In this document: one piece after another, positions 33,893-42,898 of the stretch | Numbering within the stretch: the stretch's first letter is position 1 | Layout of the letters: each line of letters opens with the position of its first letter | Source: an uncultured Oscillibacter sp. | GTDB lineage: Bacteria; Bacillota; Clostridia; Oscillospirales; Oscillospiraceae | DNA: 64,000 nt | Assembly: GCA_910578935.1 (NCBI GenBank) | Contig: CAJTSM010000001.1 | Span: 31-64,030, forward strand | Direction: 5' to 3' | Program-made: the position numbers and the translations under genes | The notes under the pieces: generated by a model | What the model saw: the letters and a program-made list of their open reading frames with translations, nothing else | Databases searched by the model: none | Told to the model about the DNA's origin: nothing

Positions 33893-33903
33893 GCGCCGGA
33901 CCT

Positions 33904-35262
33904 ATGGAATACTTGAAAAACGGCCAAATCCACACCGCCCTGGTAGAGGGCTATTCCAGCGAAGGCTATGGCGTCGTCCGTCTGGACGGCGCCGTGGTCT
34001 TCGTTCCCCGGGCCGTCCGGGGGGAGCAAATTGACCTGAGAATCACCCGGGTGATGAAGACCCACGCCCTGGGGGAGATTGTGAAGGTCCACACCCCCTC
34101 TCCGGAGCGGGCTGTCCCGGACTGCCCTTATTACGGAAAGTGCGGCGGCTGCGACTTCCGCCACCTCTCCTACACGGAGGAGCTGTGGGCTAAACGGCAG
34201 CGGGTCCAGGACGCCCTGACCCGGATCGGCGGTTCCGATGTCCGAGTGGAGGAAATCCTGGGGGCAAAAAACCCAGACCACTACCGCAACAAGTGTCAGT
34301 ACCCCGTGGGGACTCACGGGGAAATCGGCTTTTTCCAAGCCCGGACCCACCAGGTAGTACCGGTGGAGCGCTGTCTCCTTCAGCCGGAGGTCTGCGACCG
34401 GACGGCCCACGCCGTGGGAAGTTGGATGAAGCGCTACAAAGTCCCCGCCTATGACGAGTCTACGGGCCGGGGGTTGGTTCGTCATGTCTACGTGCGTACC
34501 AACCGGAAAGGCGAGAGCCTTTGCTGCGTGGTCGCCAACGGGCGGAAGGTCCCCCGAGAGGCGGAACTGGCCGCCCTGGTGCTGGCCGCCGCGCCCAAAA
34601 CCCTGGGCATAGTGCTGAATGTGAACACGAAAAAAGGCAACGTGATCCTGGGTGAGCAGTACCGGACCCTTTGGGGACAGGACTTTTTAATGGACACGTT
34701 GTGCGGCCTGGAGTTCCGGTTATCGGTCCCCTCTTTTTACCAGGTGAACCGGGACCAGGCGGAAGTTCTCTATGGCAAGGCTCTGGAGTTCGCCGCCCTG
34801 ACTGGGAGCGAGACGGCGCTGGATCTTTACTGCGGCGCGGGGACCATTACCCTATGCCTGGCGGGACAGGCCAAACGGGTCATCGGCGCGGAGATTGTCT
34901 CTGCCGCCATCCGGGACGCAGAGAAGAACGCGGCCCGGAACGGCTTGAAAAATGTGGAGTTCTTCTGCGGCGACGCGGCGGAAACGGCGGTGATGCTGGA
35001 ATCCCAGGGCCTGCGGCCGGATGTGATTACGGTGGACCCGCCCCGAAAGGGGCTCAGCCCGGAAGTCATTGCCTCTGCGGCGGCTATGGGGCCGGAGCGG
35101 ATCATATATGTATCCTGTGACCCGGCGACCCTGGGCCGGGATGTGCAGCGGTTCGCAGCCCTGGGCTACCGGGCTGACCGGGCGGCCGCGGTAGATATGT
35201 TTCCAGGGACGCGGCATGTGGAGACGGTGGTCCGGCTTCTGCGCGATTTCCCCGGCATTTGA
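33904..35262 (+). CDS. rlmD: 23S rRNA (uracil-C5)-methyltransferase RlmD/RlmCD family
   Basis: A TrmA-family SAM enzyme of 452 residues. An N-terminal TRAM domain (about 5-60) is followed by an iron-sulfur cluster site, CPYYGKCGGCDF (C74, C80, C83) plus the Cys in VERCLLQPE. The SAM loop is ALDLYCGAGTITL, and the catalytic region has TVDPPRKGLSPE and IYVSCDPATLGRD with the nucleophilic Cys. The ATG at 33904 gives the usual start; a GTG at 33880 would overlap the previous gene. In Bacillota one such enzyme may modify both U747 and U1939. Confidence 0.92.
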   Translation: MEYLKNGQIHTALVEGYSSEGYGVVRLDGAVVFVPRAVRGEQIDLRITRVMKTHALGEIVKVHTPSPERAVPDCPYYGKCGGCDFRHLSYTEELWAKRQRVQDALTRIGGSDVRVEEILGAKNPDHYRNKCQYPVGTHGEIGFFQARTHQVVPVERCLLQPEVCDRTAHAVGSWMKRYKVPAYDESTGRGLVRHVYVRTNRKGESLCCVVANGRKVPREAELAALVLAAAPKTLGIVLNVNTKKGNVILGEQYRTLWGQDFLMDTLCGLEFRLSVPSFYQVNRDQAEVLYGKALEFAALTGSETALDLYCGAGTITLCLAGQAKRVIGAEIVSAAIRDAEKNAARNGLKNVEFFCGDAAETAVMLESQGLRPDVITVDPPRKGLSPEVIASAAAMGPERIIYVSCDPATLGRDVQRFAALGYRADRAAAVDMFPGTRHVETVVRLLRDFPGI

Positions 35263-35311
35263 GCCGCCTTTGGAATACGGCGGCTTTCCGGGACACAGGG
35301 CGAAAACAGAT

Positions 35312-35340
35312 AAAATCAGGGAACTTCTTCCCTGATTTTT
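35312..35340 (+). terminator. Terminator behind rlmD
   Basis: AAAATCAGGGA/TCCCTGATTTT with a 6-base loop and a T tract. Confidence 0.9.
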
Positions 35341-35354
35341 GTCTGCTCTGGTTC

Positions 35355-35383
35355 TTGACGGCCGGCGGTGAGAATGGTATCTT
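35355..35383 (+). promoter_or_regulatory. Promoter of the antiporter gene
   Basis: TTGACG, a 17-base spacer and TATCTT, about 40 bases before the start codon. Confidence 0.65.
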
Positions 35384-35422
35384 ACTTCATCATATTGGTA
35401 TATGTGAAAGAGGTAATGAACA

Positions 35423-36685
35423 ATGGAAATTCTCATCAGTCTTTCCGCCGCCCTGATCGGGGGGCTGCTGCTGTCCCGGGTGGCCAAGCGGCTGAAGCTG
35501 CCCGCCGTCACCGCCTACCTGGTGACTGGGCTGCTGCTGGGGCCCTTCTGCTTGGGCGCATTCAAAATCAACGGCTTGGGCTTCCCTTCCATGGAGGCAG
35601 TGGAGCGCCTGAACATTCTGTCTCAAGTGGCCCTGGGCTTCATCGCCTTCACGATCGGCAATGAGTTCCGGGTCAGCCAACTGAAGACCATGGGCCGTCA
35701 GGCCATTGTCGTGGGCATTCTCCAGGCGGTGGCCGCCACAGTGCTGGTGGATTTGGCGCTGATTCTGCTGCATCTGGTCCGGCCAGGCATCATTTCCGTC
35801 TCCTCCGCCATCACTTTGGGCGCCATCGCCGCCGCCACTGCCCCCGCCGCCACGCTGATGGTGGTCCGGCAGTACAAGGCCGACGGCCCCATGACCCGGC
35901 TTCTTCTGATGGTGGTCGCCATTGATGATGCGGTAGGACTGGTGCTGTTCTCCGCCTCCTTCGGCGTGGCCATGGCCCTGGAGAGCGGCGCGGTCAGCGT
36001 GATAACCGTTCTGGTGGAGCCGGTAATAGAAATCATCCTTTCTTTAGGGCTGGGCGCGGTAGCCGGCCTGGCCCTCTACTGGGTGGAACAGTTTTTCCAC
36101 TCCCGGAGCAAACGCCTGTCCATCTCCATCGGTTTCGTCCTGCTGACGGCGGGCCTGTCCATGAAAGAGTTTGAGGTGGGGGGCGTTCACTGCGGCTTCT
36201 CCCTGCTGCTGGTGTGCATGATGACCGGCACCCTGTTCTGCAACATCTGCGACTTTTCCGAGGAGCTGATGTCCCGGGTGGACGGCTGGACGGCTCCTTT
36301 ATTTGTACTGTTCTTTGTCCTCTCCGGTGCGGAGCTGGATCTCTCCGTGCTGCGGAATCCCTCTGTGCTGCTCATCGGCATTATTTACATCATCATCCGT
36401 TCCCTGGGTAAATACATCGGCTCTTATGGAAGCTGCTCCCTCACCGGCTGCGATCCCAAAATTCAAAAATATCTGGGGATCACCCTGCTGCCTCAGGCCG
36501 GCGTGGCCCTGGGCATGGCGATTACCGCCCAGGCTCTGGCCGACGGCGCAGTGGTGCGGAGCGTGGTGCTCTTCTCCGTCCTGGTCTACGAGCTGGTTGG
36601 CCCGGCCCTGACCAAACGGGCTCTGCTGGCCGCCGGAGAGATTCAGCCGGAGGGCCGCACTTCCGCCCGGAAAAAGAACGGCTGA
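35423..36685 (+). CDS. Cation:proton antiporter (CPA2/Kef-like membrane domain)
   Basis: A 420-residue integral membrane protein with about 12 hydrophobic helices. It begins ISLSAALIGGLLLSRVAKRLKLPAVTAYLVTGLLLGP, the classic start of the Na+/H+ exchanger domain, and has AAATAPAATLMVV and VVAIDDAVGLVLF, where the Asp pair would bind the ion. The C-terminus is a short basic tail with no KTN/TrkA domain, so it is a membrane-only form. The ion (K+ or Na+) cannot be told. It has its own promoter and terminator. Confidence 0.88.
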   Translation: MEILISLSAALIGGLLLSRVAKRLKLPAVTAYLVTGLLLGPFCLGAFKINGLGFPSMEAVERLNILSQVALGFIAFTIGNEFRVSQLKTMGRQAIVVGILQAVAATVLVDLALILLHLVRPGIISVSSAITLGAIAAATAPAATLMVVRQYKADGPMTRLLLMVVAIDDAVGLVLFSASFGVAMALESGAVSVITVLVEPVIEIILSLGLGAVAGLALYWVEQFFHSRSKRLSISIGFVLLTAGLSMKEFEVGGVHCGFSLLLVCMMTGTLFCNICDFSEELMSRVDGWTAPLFVLFFVLSGAELDLSVLRNPSVLLIGIIYIIIRSLGKYIGSYGSCSLTGCDPKIQKYLGITLLPQAGVALGMAITAQALADGAVVRSVVLFSVLVYELVGPALTKRALLAAGEIQPEGRTSARKKNG

Positions 36686-36706
36686 ACCAGACACTTCTAA
36701 GCGCGC

Positions 36707-36740
36707 AAAAATGCCGGACCCCGTGGGGCCCGGCATTTTT
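36707..36740 (+). terminator. Terminator of the antiporter gene
   Basis: AAAAATGCCGG...CCGGCATTTTT with an inner CCCC/GGGG pairing, followed by TATATA. Confidence 0.88.
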
Positions 36741-36742
36741 TA

Positions 36743-36798
36743 TATAGCCAGCACAGTAAAAAAGAAGTATTCCCTTCTTTTCTCCTGCGTCGACTATG
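36743..36798. repeat. Dispersed inverted-end repeat, copy C (56 bp)
   Basis: The ends TATAGCCAGCACAG and CTGCGTCGACTATG are near inverted copies of one another. Between them AAAAAAGAAG and CTTCTTTTC form a hairpin. Ends and core match the elements at 31946-32137 and 54815-54913. It is the smallest, apparently minimal member. Confidence 0.6.
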
Positions 36799-36809
36799 CA
36801 GGGCGGGTT

Positions 36810-37709
36810 TCATTCCGCCGCATTCTTTTTCAGCAGACTTTTCCCCTGAGAGAGCAGCAACCCCGTCAAGGTCAGCGCCGCTCCCAGGGCCGCCAGGGGC
36901 GTGATGGGCTCGTGGAGGATCATCACCGAAGCCGCCACCGTGACAACAGGAGCCAAATAAGTATACACGCTGGTCTTCACCGGACCCAGTAATTTCACCG
37001 CCAGGTTCCAGGTGACAAAGCACACCGCTGACGCGCCGAAGCCCAGGAAAATCAGATTCCCCAAGTACACCGGATTGGCGAACCGCTCCAGTCCCAGGCG
37101 GCAGTCAAAGAACGCCAGTGCCGGAAGCATCCAAAAAAGCCCCCAGATAAACGTCCGCCGTGTGGTTAAAATTGTGTTCCAACCCCAGCCGCTGATTTTT
37201 CGCGTCAAAATCACATAGCAGGCCCAGATTACCGCCGCCAGCAGGGACAGCAAGTCCCCGACCGGGTTCAGTTCCAGCTGGGAACCGCTGAAACTGATGA
37301 GAGAAATCCCGGCCATCGCCACTACAAATCCAAGATAGAACCCGCCGCCGGGCCGCTCCTCCTTTAAAACCAGGTGGGACAGCACCGCAGTAAAGAAGGG
37401 GATGACAGACAGGATCACCCCCACATTGGAAGCCAAGGTGTACGTCAGCGCAATGTTCTCCAATAAGTAATACAGACACACCCCACAGAGGCCCGCCCCG
37501 GCGAAAATTAGCTCCTGCCGTCTCGTGACGCCCTTCATCCGCCGGGGGCAGGCTATACAAAGAGCCAACAGCCCCAGGGTAAAGCGGATGAAAAGTATCT
37601 CCACTGGCTGAAAACCCCTCAGCAGAATTTTCGTAGAGATAAACGTTGTTCCCCATACGGCAATTGTGAAAAAGGCCAGGGCATGTCCAGCGGCGCGGTT
37701 GTGTTCCAT
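36810..37709 (-). CDS. EamA-family drug/metabolite exporter
   Basis: A 299-residue membrane protein of the DMT superfamily with ten predicted helices arranged as two EamA repeats (about 10-140 and 152-290). Typical signatures are AVWGTTFISTKILLRGFQPVEILFIRF, ALTYTLASNVGVILSVIPFFTAVLSHLVLKE and the mirrored VKTSVYTYLAPVVTVAASVMILHEPI. Substrates of such carriers include amino acids, nucleosides and drugs; none can be assigned here. The ATG at 37709 follows GGAGGAGAATC. It faces the purine phosphorylase operon divergently. Confidence 0.88.
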   Translation of the reverse strand: MEHNRAAGHALAFFTIAVWGTTFISTKILLRGFQPVEILFIRFTLGLLALCIACPRRMKGVTRRQELIFAGAGLCGVCLYYLLENIALTYTLASNVGVILSVIPFFTAVLSHLVLKEERPGGGFYLGFVVAMAGISLISFSGSQLELNPVGDLLSLLAAVIWACYVILTRKISGWGWNTILTTRRTFIWGLFWMLPALAFFDCRLGLERFANPVYLGNLIFLGFGASAVCFVTWNLAVKLLGPVKTSVYTYLAPVVTVAASVMILHEPITPLAALGAALTLTGLLLSQGKSLLKKNAAE

Positions 37710-37822
37710 AGGTCTGATTCTCCTCCGGTCAAATCTGTTTCCATTATTGATTCATTCCAAAATACCACATCATTCATTACTTGTCCAGACATTTGACCGG
37801 TCCCGCCGGAGACTTTGTCAGA

Positions 37823-37851
37823 TTGACACAAAATAGGAGCTGTGATACAAT
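37823..37851 (+). promoter_or_regulatory. Promoter of the purine/MTA salvage operon
   Basis: TTGACA, a 17-base spacer and TACAAT, an almost perfect sigma-A promoter 53 bases before the start codon. Confidence 0.85.
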
Positions 37852-37903
37852 AACAGCGCATTATTTTGCAGCCGCCGCGCAAAGAGGGAGGCACATTTCC
37901 ATC

Positions 37904-38725
37904 ATGACTTACACCTGCGAATTCTTCCAGAAAAGCGCCGATTTTCTCCGGGCCCAAGTGGATTTTACCCCGGAAACCGGCATTGTACTTGGTTCCTGCC
38001 TAGGGCCTTTTGCCCAGGCCATCGAACATCCTGTTGTTGTAGACTACGCCGGCATCCCCAACTTTCTGCTCTCTACCGTGGCCTCCCACGCCGGGAAACT
38101 GATCTTCGGCACAGTGGCGGGCAAACGGGTGGTCTGCATGTCCGGCCGTTTTCACTCCTACGAGGGGTACCGCTTCGAGGAGCTGGTGATTCCCATCCGT
38201 GTCCTGAAACTGCTGGGGGTAAAGTCCGTAATCCTCACCAATGCCGCCGGGGCCGTCAATCCGGACTACCGCCCAGGGGACGTTATGATCATTGCGGACC
38301 ACGTCAAGCTGAACGGCGAAAGCCCTCTCCGGGGACCTAACGTGGAGGATTTCGGCCCCCGCTTCTTTGACGTCTCCCAGATGTATGCCCCGGAACTTCG
38401 CAGGCTGGCCCTGGATTGTGCCAAGAACTCCCCTCTCCGGGTCCATGAGGGAACCTACATGTTTTTCCCCGGCCCCCAGTTTGAGACTCCGGCGGAAATC
38501 CGGGCCGCCCGCTTTTTAGCTGCCGACGCCGTGGGCATGTCCACCGTCACCGAGGCCCTTACCGCCGCCCACTGCGGCATGCCTCTGCTGGCCCTGTCCG
38601 TCATCACCAACATGGCGGCGGGGGTGCTGGATCAGCCCCTCCGCGCCGAAGAAGTGGATGTGACGGCGGAAAAAATTGCCGGGCCCTTCAGCGATTACAT
38701 GAAAGCAATTGTAGCCGCGATTTAA
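37904..38725 (+). CDS. punA: Purine nucleoside phosphorylase
   Basis: It splits purine nucleosides with phosphate into base and ribose 1-phosphate. It has 273 residues, the trimeric PNP/MTAP type. Motifs are GIVLGSCLGPFA, GRFHSYEGYRFEELVIPIRVLKLLG, TNAAGAVNPDYRPGDVM and the base-site segment ADAVGMSTVTEALTAAHCG. The Glu in PGPQFETPAEIR is the substrate-binding residue. It starts the operon with the deaminase gene 18 bases downstream, suggesting joint handling of adenine-type nucleosides. Confidence 0.94.
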   Translation: MTYTCEFFQKSADFLRAQVDFTPETGIVLGSCLGPFAQAIEHPVVVDYAGIPNFLLSTVASHAGKLIFGTVAGKRVVCMSGRFHSYEGYRFEELVIPIRVLKLLGVKSVILTNAAGAVNPDYRPGDVMIIADHVKLNGESPLRGPNVEDFGPRFFDVSQMYAPELRRLALDCAKNSPLRVHEGTYMFFPGPQFETPAEIRAARFLAADAVGMSTVTEALTAAHCGMPLLALSVITNMAAGVLDQPLRAEEVDVTAEKIAGPFSDYMKAIVAAI

Positions 38726-38743
38726 AACAGGAGGAAAAACGAA

Positions 38744-40042
38744 ATGAAGCTGCTTTTGAAACACTGCGACATTCTGGTCCCGGAGGGGGCGGGCTTCCGC
38801 TGCCTGGAGAGCGCGTACCTTGGCATCGACGGCGGCACCATCGACTACATTGGGTCAGAGAAACCCCAGGCCGCTTATGACCGGGAAAAGGACATGTCCG
38901 GCCGCCTGCTGCTCCCCGGCCTCATCAACTGCCATGGCCACAGCCCCATGGTGCTCCTCCGGGGCGTGGGCAGCGACCTCAGCCTCCAAGAGTGGCTGTT
39001 TGGGAAGATCATGCCCATCGAGGACAAGCTGACGGCGGAGGACATCAAGGTGGGCAACCAGCTGGCCTTGCTGGAGATGATCTCCACCGGCACCACCAGC
39101 TATTCCGACATGTATTTCGAGCCTCAGACCGCCGTGGAAAACGCCGTGGCCTGCGGCATCAAGGCCAATATCAGCCGCCCCGTTCAATGCTTCAACAAAG
39201 ACGAAACTTACGGTGAAAATTTCCGGGCCAAAGAATCCATCCAACTGTTTAAAAATTATCACGGCGCGGCGGAGGGCCGGGTCCGCGTCGACTTCTCCGT
39301 CCACGCGGAGTACACCTGTTTCGAGCACATCGTCGGCCCCTACAGCGCCGACTGCAAAGCCTTGGGGGGCCGGATGCACATCCACCTCTCCGAGACGAAA
39401 AAGGAACATGACGAGTGTGTGGCGAAGTATGGCAAGACCCCGGCCAAGTGGTTTTATGATCTGGGGACCTTCGACTCCCCCACCGCCGCCGCCCACTGCG
39501 TTTTTGTTACGGAAGAGGATATGGCCCTGATGCTGGAAAAAGGCGTCAGCCCCATTCACAATCCCACCAGCAATATGAAGCTGGGCAGCGGCTTCGCCCC
39601 CATTCAGCGAATGCTGGACCTGGGACTGAACGTCACCCTGGGCACCGACGGCGCCGCCAGCAACAACAATCTGAACATGATGGAGGAGCTGCACTTGGCC
39701 GCCGTCCTTCACAACGGCTATCACCGGGACCCTACCATTTTGAAACCCGCCCAGCTCCTGACCATGGCCACCCGCAGCGGGGCCAAGCTCCAGGGCAGAG
39801 AGGACACCGGCGCTCTGGAAGTGGGCAAAAAAGCGGACATCATCGCCCTGGATTTGACAAAGCCTCACATGTACCCCAACCTGGACCCTCTGGCCCTGAC
39901 GGTCTACTCCGCCCAGGGCAGTGACGTGGCCATGACTATGGTGGATGGAATAATCCTCTACGAAAACGGCGAATTTTTGACCATGGATGCGGACAAAATT
40001 CTATACGACGCCAAAGCCGTGGTAAACCGGCTGTACGCCTGA
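38744..40042 (+). CDS. mtaD: 5-methylthioadenosine/S-adenosylhomocysteine deaminase
   Basis: A 432-residue zinc amidohydrolase of the MtaD/SsnA group, deaminating MTA, SAH or adenosine to the inosine forms. The metal ligands are H64 and H66 (LINCHGHSPM), the later His in MHIHLSETKKEH, and the Asp in TLGTDGAASNNNLNMMEE, which with PIHNPTSNMKLGSG is diagnostic. Its place behind purine nucleoside phosphorylase suggests a salvage route in which the deaminated nucleoside is then phosphorolysed. The ATG at 38744 follows AGGAGGAAAAAC. Confidence 0.92.
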   Translation: MKLLLKHCDILVPEGAGFRCLESAYLGIDGGTIDYIGSEKPQAAYDREKDMSGRLLLPGLINCHGHSPMVLLRGVGSDLSLQEWLFGKIMPIEDKLTAEDIKVGNQLALLEMISTGTTSYSDMYFEPQTAVENAVACGIKANISRPVQCFNKDETYGENFRAKESIQLFKNYHGAAEGRVRVDFSVHAEYTCFEHIVGPYSADCKALGGRMHIHLSETKKEHDECVAKYGKTPAKWFYDLGTFDSPTAAAHCVFVTEEDMALMLEKGVSPIHNPTSNMKLGSGFAPIQRMLDLGLNVTLGTDGAASNNNLNMMEELHLAAVLHNGYHRDPTILKPAQLLTMATRSGAKLQGREDTGALEVGKKADIIALDLTKPHMYPNLDPLALTVYSAQGSDVAMTMVDGIILYENGEFLTMDADKILYDAKAVVNRLYA

Positions 40043-40068
40043 GCATCTGAGCAGGAAGGAACTTGACC

Positions 40069-41232
40069 ATGAAGAATTTTACCTATTCAATCCCTACGGT
40101 GGTTCACTTCGGCGAAGGCCAGATCAAAAAATTAGGCGGGGAAATTGCCGCCAGGGCCAGCCGGGTCCTGGTCGTCTACGGCGGCGGCAGCGTCAAGCGC
40201 AACGGCGTTTTCGACGCGGCCATAGCGCAGTTGAAAAGCCGCGGCATCCAGTGGGCCGAGCTCCCCGGCGTGGAACCCAATCCCCGGGTCGCCACAGTCC
40301 GGGAAGGCGTGCGCCTTTGCCGGGAAGAGGGACTGGACGGTGTGCTGGCCCTGGGAGGCGGCAGCGTCATTGACTGCGCCAAAGGTGTGGCCGCCGGGTT
40401 CTATTACGAAGGGGATCCCTGGGATTTTTCCGCAAAAAAGCTCACGCCGGAGCGGGCCCTGCCCATTTTTACCGTGCTGACCATGGCGGCTACCGGCTCC
40501 GAGATGGATGAGATCGCCGTCATTTCCAACCCGGAAACCAATGAAAAGGAATCCTTTTCCGGCCCCTGTTGTTATCCCGCCGTATCCATTTTAGACCCCA
40601 CCTATACGTACTCTGTTCCCGCCTCTCAGACAGCCGCCGGCACCGCCGATATCATGTCCCACACCTTCGAAAATTATTTCAGCCCCATTGAGACAAACTA
40701 CCTGGCGGACCATCTGGCGGAAGCCATCCTTCGCTCCTGCATCCAATACGGACCTAAGGCCATCCAGACTCCAAACGACTATGAAGCCCGGGCCAACCTG
40801 ATGTGGAACGCTTCATGGGCGATCAACGGATTCCTCAAACAGGGCAAACCTGTGGCCTGGAGCGTCCACCGGATGGAACATGAGCTCTCCGCTTTCTATG
40901 ATATCACCCACGGCGTGGGCCTGGCCATTCTGACCCCTAACTGGATGCGTTATGTCCTGAATGAGAAAACGGAGGGCCGCTTCGCCCGCTATGGAACCGC
41001 CGTCTGGGGGCTGGACGCCTCCCTTCCCACCCGTGAACTGGCGCAAGCCGCCATTCAAAAGACCCGGGAGTTCTTCACTTCCCTGGAACTCCCCTCCACT
41101 CTGGCGGAGCTGGGGATCGGCCCGGAGTATTTTGAAGAAATGGCCCGGAAAGCCCGAACCGGCAGTTTCGACAAAACCTTTGTCCCCCTCAGCGCGGAGG
41201 ATATTGTCAACATTTACCAAATGAGCCTGTAA
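40069..41232 (+). CDS. Iron-containing alcohol dehydrogenase (butanol dehydrogenase/YqhD type)
   Basis: A 387-residue NAD(P)H enzyme reducing aldehydes. The nucleotide site is VYGGGSVKRNGVFD and LALGGGSVIDCAKG. Metal ligands fall in AAGTADIMSHTFENYF (Asp, His) and VHRMEHELSAFYDITHGVGLAIL (two His). The pattern is closest to BdhA/YqhD-like enzymes of fermentative Clostridia. The ATG at 40069 is preferred over a TTG two codons upstream (site AGGAAGGA). It is the third gene in the operon begun by the purine phosphorylase and is followed by a terminator. Its link to the salvage genes is unclear. Confidence 0.92.
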   Translation: MKNFTYSIPTVVHFGEGQIKKLGGEIAARASRVLVVYGGGSVKRNGVFDAAIAQLKSRGIQWAELPGVEPNPRVATVREGVRLCREEGLDGVLALGGGSVIDCAKGVAAGFYYEGDPWDFSAKKLTPERALPIFTVLTMAATGSEMDEIAVISNPETNEKESFSGPCCYPAVSILDPTYTYSVPASQTAAGTADIMSHTFENYFSPIETNYLADHLAEAILRSCIQYGPKAIQTPNDYEARANLMWNASWAINGFLKQGKPVAWSVHRMEHELSAFYDITHGVGLAILTPNWMRYVLNEKTEGRFARYGTAVWGLDASLPTRELAQAAIQKTREFFTSLELPSTLAELGIGPEYFEEMARKARTGSFDKTFVPLSAEDIVNIYQMSL

Positions 41233-41240
41233 ATCCGGCG

Positions 41241-41274
41241 CGCCTCCTCCCGTTTCACGGAGGAGGCGTTTTTC
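41241..41274 (+). terminator. Terminator of the salvage/alcohol dehydrogenase operon
   Basis: CGCCTCCTCC and GGAGGAGGCG form a stem followed by TTTTTCTGTTT. Confidence 0.9.
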
Positions 41275-41348
41275 TGTTTCCAGGAAACTTTTTCCCTCCC
41301 GCAGCATAGACTGTCAAATAGCCTGAAAAACAAAAAGGAGGACCTGCC

Positions 41349-41426
41349 GTGGGCATATGGAAAACCACCGCCGGAGACGTAGATGATCTGATCTTTCAGG
41401 ACAGCTGGCTTCCCAGCGACCGATAA
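41349..41426 (+). CDS. Possible 25-residue peptide with a strong ribosome-binding site
   Basis: A GTG start at 41349 lies 6 bases after AAAAGGAGG (41334-41342) and opens 25 codons beginning VGIWKTTAGDVDDL, ending in TAA at 41426. The peptide is acidic, with two Trp. A hairpin follows 8 bases later. No family is recognised. It could be a leader peptide or an uncharacterised small protein; the ribosome-binding site is the main evidence. Confidence 0.35.
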   Translation: MGIWKTTAGDVDDLIFQDSWLPSDR

Positions 41427-41434
41427 ATCCGTCC

Positions 41435-41458
41435 GGGACGCCGTTTTTACGGCGTCCC
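41435..41458 (+). other. Hairpin behind the small peptide frame
   Basis: GGGACGCCG/CGGCGTCCC form a perfect 9-bp stem with the loop TTTTTA. There is no T tail, so it is not a standard terminator. Confidence 0.4.
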
Positions 41459-41624
41459 CAATTTGTCGAAAACACATTGTCCGCCGGCTTGTGCAAGTTT
41501 TCCTCTGCGCAGAAAGCTTATGATTAAACGCAAAAGGGCCCCCCTGGGTTTCTCGCACAGCTCTTTTCCTTCCCGTTGAACACCTCTTCCGTCTTTTTCA
41601 CGCTGCCCTTTTCGCTTTCACGCG

Positions 41625-41653
41625 TTGACAAGCCTTAGCCCTAGGCATATACT
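41625..41653 (+). promoter_or_regulatory. Promoter of the aminotransferase gene
   Basis: TTGACA, a 17-base spacer and TATACT, 32 bases before the start codon. Confidence 0.85.
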
Positions 41654-41685
41654 GGTTGCGTATTTTTATAAGGAGCGTGAATCCT

Positions 41686-42822
41686 ATGAACTTGACTTTA
41701 AACAATGCCGTGCTGAACATGGAGCTCTCCGGCATCCGCCGCTTTACCTTCCTGGTGCGTGACACTCCCGGGGCCTGTGCTCTGACGATTGGCGAGCCGG
41801 ATCAAAACACCCCTGACAATGTCAAAGAGGCCGCTAAGGCCGCCCTGGACCGGAACGACACCCATTATCCTCCCGGCAACGGCTATCCTTACATGCTGGA
41901 GGCCCTTTCCCAATTTGAGGAACGCGCCCACGGTTTTCGGTACTCTCCCGACGAGATCATTCTCACCATCGGAGCTACGGAGAGCCTCTTCATCGCTCTT
42001 TCTACGGTGTTGAATCCCGGAGATGAAGTCATTATTCCCACTCCGGCTTTCAGTCTCTATGAATCCATCACCCAGCTCTGCCGGGGCGTACCCGTTGCCC
42101 TGCCCACGGAAACCCATCAGTTCCAGATCAACTCCGCCGCTCTTGAAGCCGCCATCACCCCCAAGACAAAAGCGATCATCCTCACCTCCCCCAATAACCC
42201 CTCTGGCTGCATCTACACCAAGGAAACTCTGGATGGCATCCACGCGGTTTTAAAAGACAAGCCTATCTTCGTCCTCTGCGATGAAGTATACCGTTCCCTG
42301 GTTTATACCGATTCCTATCACAGCTTTGCCGAGTATCAGGACATGCGGGACCGGATCATCGTTGTCAACAGCTTCTCCAAGCCCTATGCTATGACCGGCT
42401 GGCGGCTGGGCTACTGCCTGGCGGATGCCCCGATCCGGGACCGGATGCAGATTTTCCACCAGTACGCCGTGGTTTCCGCCCCCGCCTTTGTCCAGCCCGC
42501 CTGCGTGGCCGCTTTGGAAAGCGACACCGCCCCCTTGACAGAGCTGTTTCGCAAGCGCCGGGACTACGTCTACCAGCGCCTGACGGATATGGGCTTAGAG
42601 GTCCAAAAGCCGGAGGGAGCTTTCTACATGTTTATTAACATCAAAAAATATGGCATGGACTCCTTGTCCTTCTGCGAGAAAATGCTGAAAGAGGGCTTGG
42701 TAGGCCTGATTCCCGGCGTATACTTCGGCACCGAGGGCTACATGCGCTTGAGCTACTGCTACTCCGACCAGGACCTGAAAGAGGGTCTGGACCGGGTAGA
42801 GCGCTTCCTCAAAACCCTTTGA
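41686..42822 (+). CDS. PLP-dependent class I/II aminotransferase
   Basis: A 378-residue fold-type I enzyme. The substrate-side segment is LTIGEPDQNTPDNVKEA, followed by YPPGNGYPYMLEAL, LTSPNNPSGCIYTKE and CDEVYRSLVY. The PLP lysine is in VNSFSKPYAMTGWRLGY and the C-terminal Arg in YMRLSYC binds the carboxylate. It resembles aspartate/aromatic aminotransferases of the PatA/AspC group; the donor amino acid cannot be fixed. The ATG at 41686 follows AAGGAGCG. It is a single-gene unit with its own strong promoter. Confidence 0.9.
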   Translation: MNLTLNNAVLNMELSGIRRFTFLVRDTPGACALTIGEPDQNTPDNVKEAAKAALDRNDTHYPPGNGYPYMLEALSQFEERAHGFRYSPDEIILTIGATESLFIALSTVLNPGDEVIIPTPAFSLYESITQLCRGVPVALPTETHQFQINSAALEAAITPKTKAIILTSPNNPSGCIYTKETLDGIHAVLKDKPIFVLCDEVYRSLVYTDSYHSFAEYQDMRDRIIVVNSFSKPYAMTGWRLGYCLADAPIRDRMQIFHQYAVVSAPAFVQPACVAALESDTAPLTELFRKRRDYVYQRLTDMGLEVQKPEGAFYMFINIKKYGMDSLSFCEKMLKEGLVGLIPGVYFGTEGYMRLSYCYSDQDLKEGLDRVERFLKTL

Positions 42823-42898
42823 TCCAATTAAGCAGGACGTTTCTTTCAGCAAATGTCCGGTCTTTGGCGGGCTGCACAAATTTTACTTCTGTTTTTTG

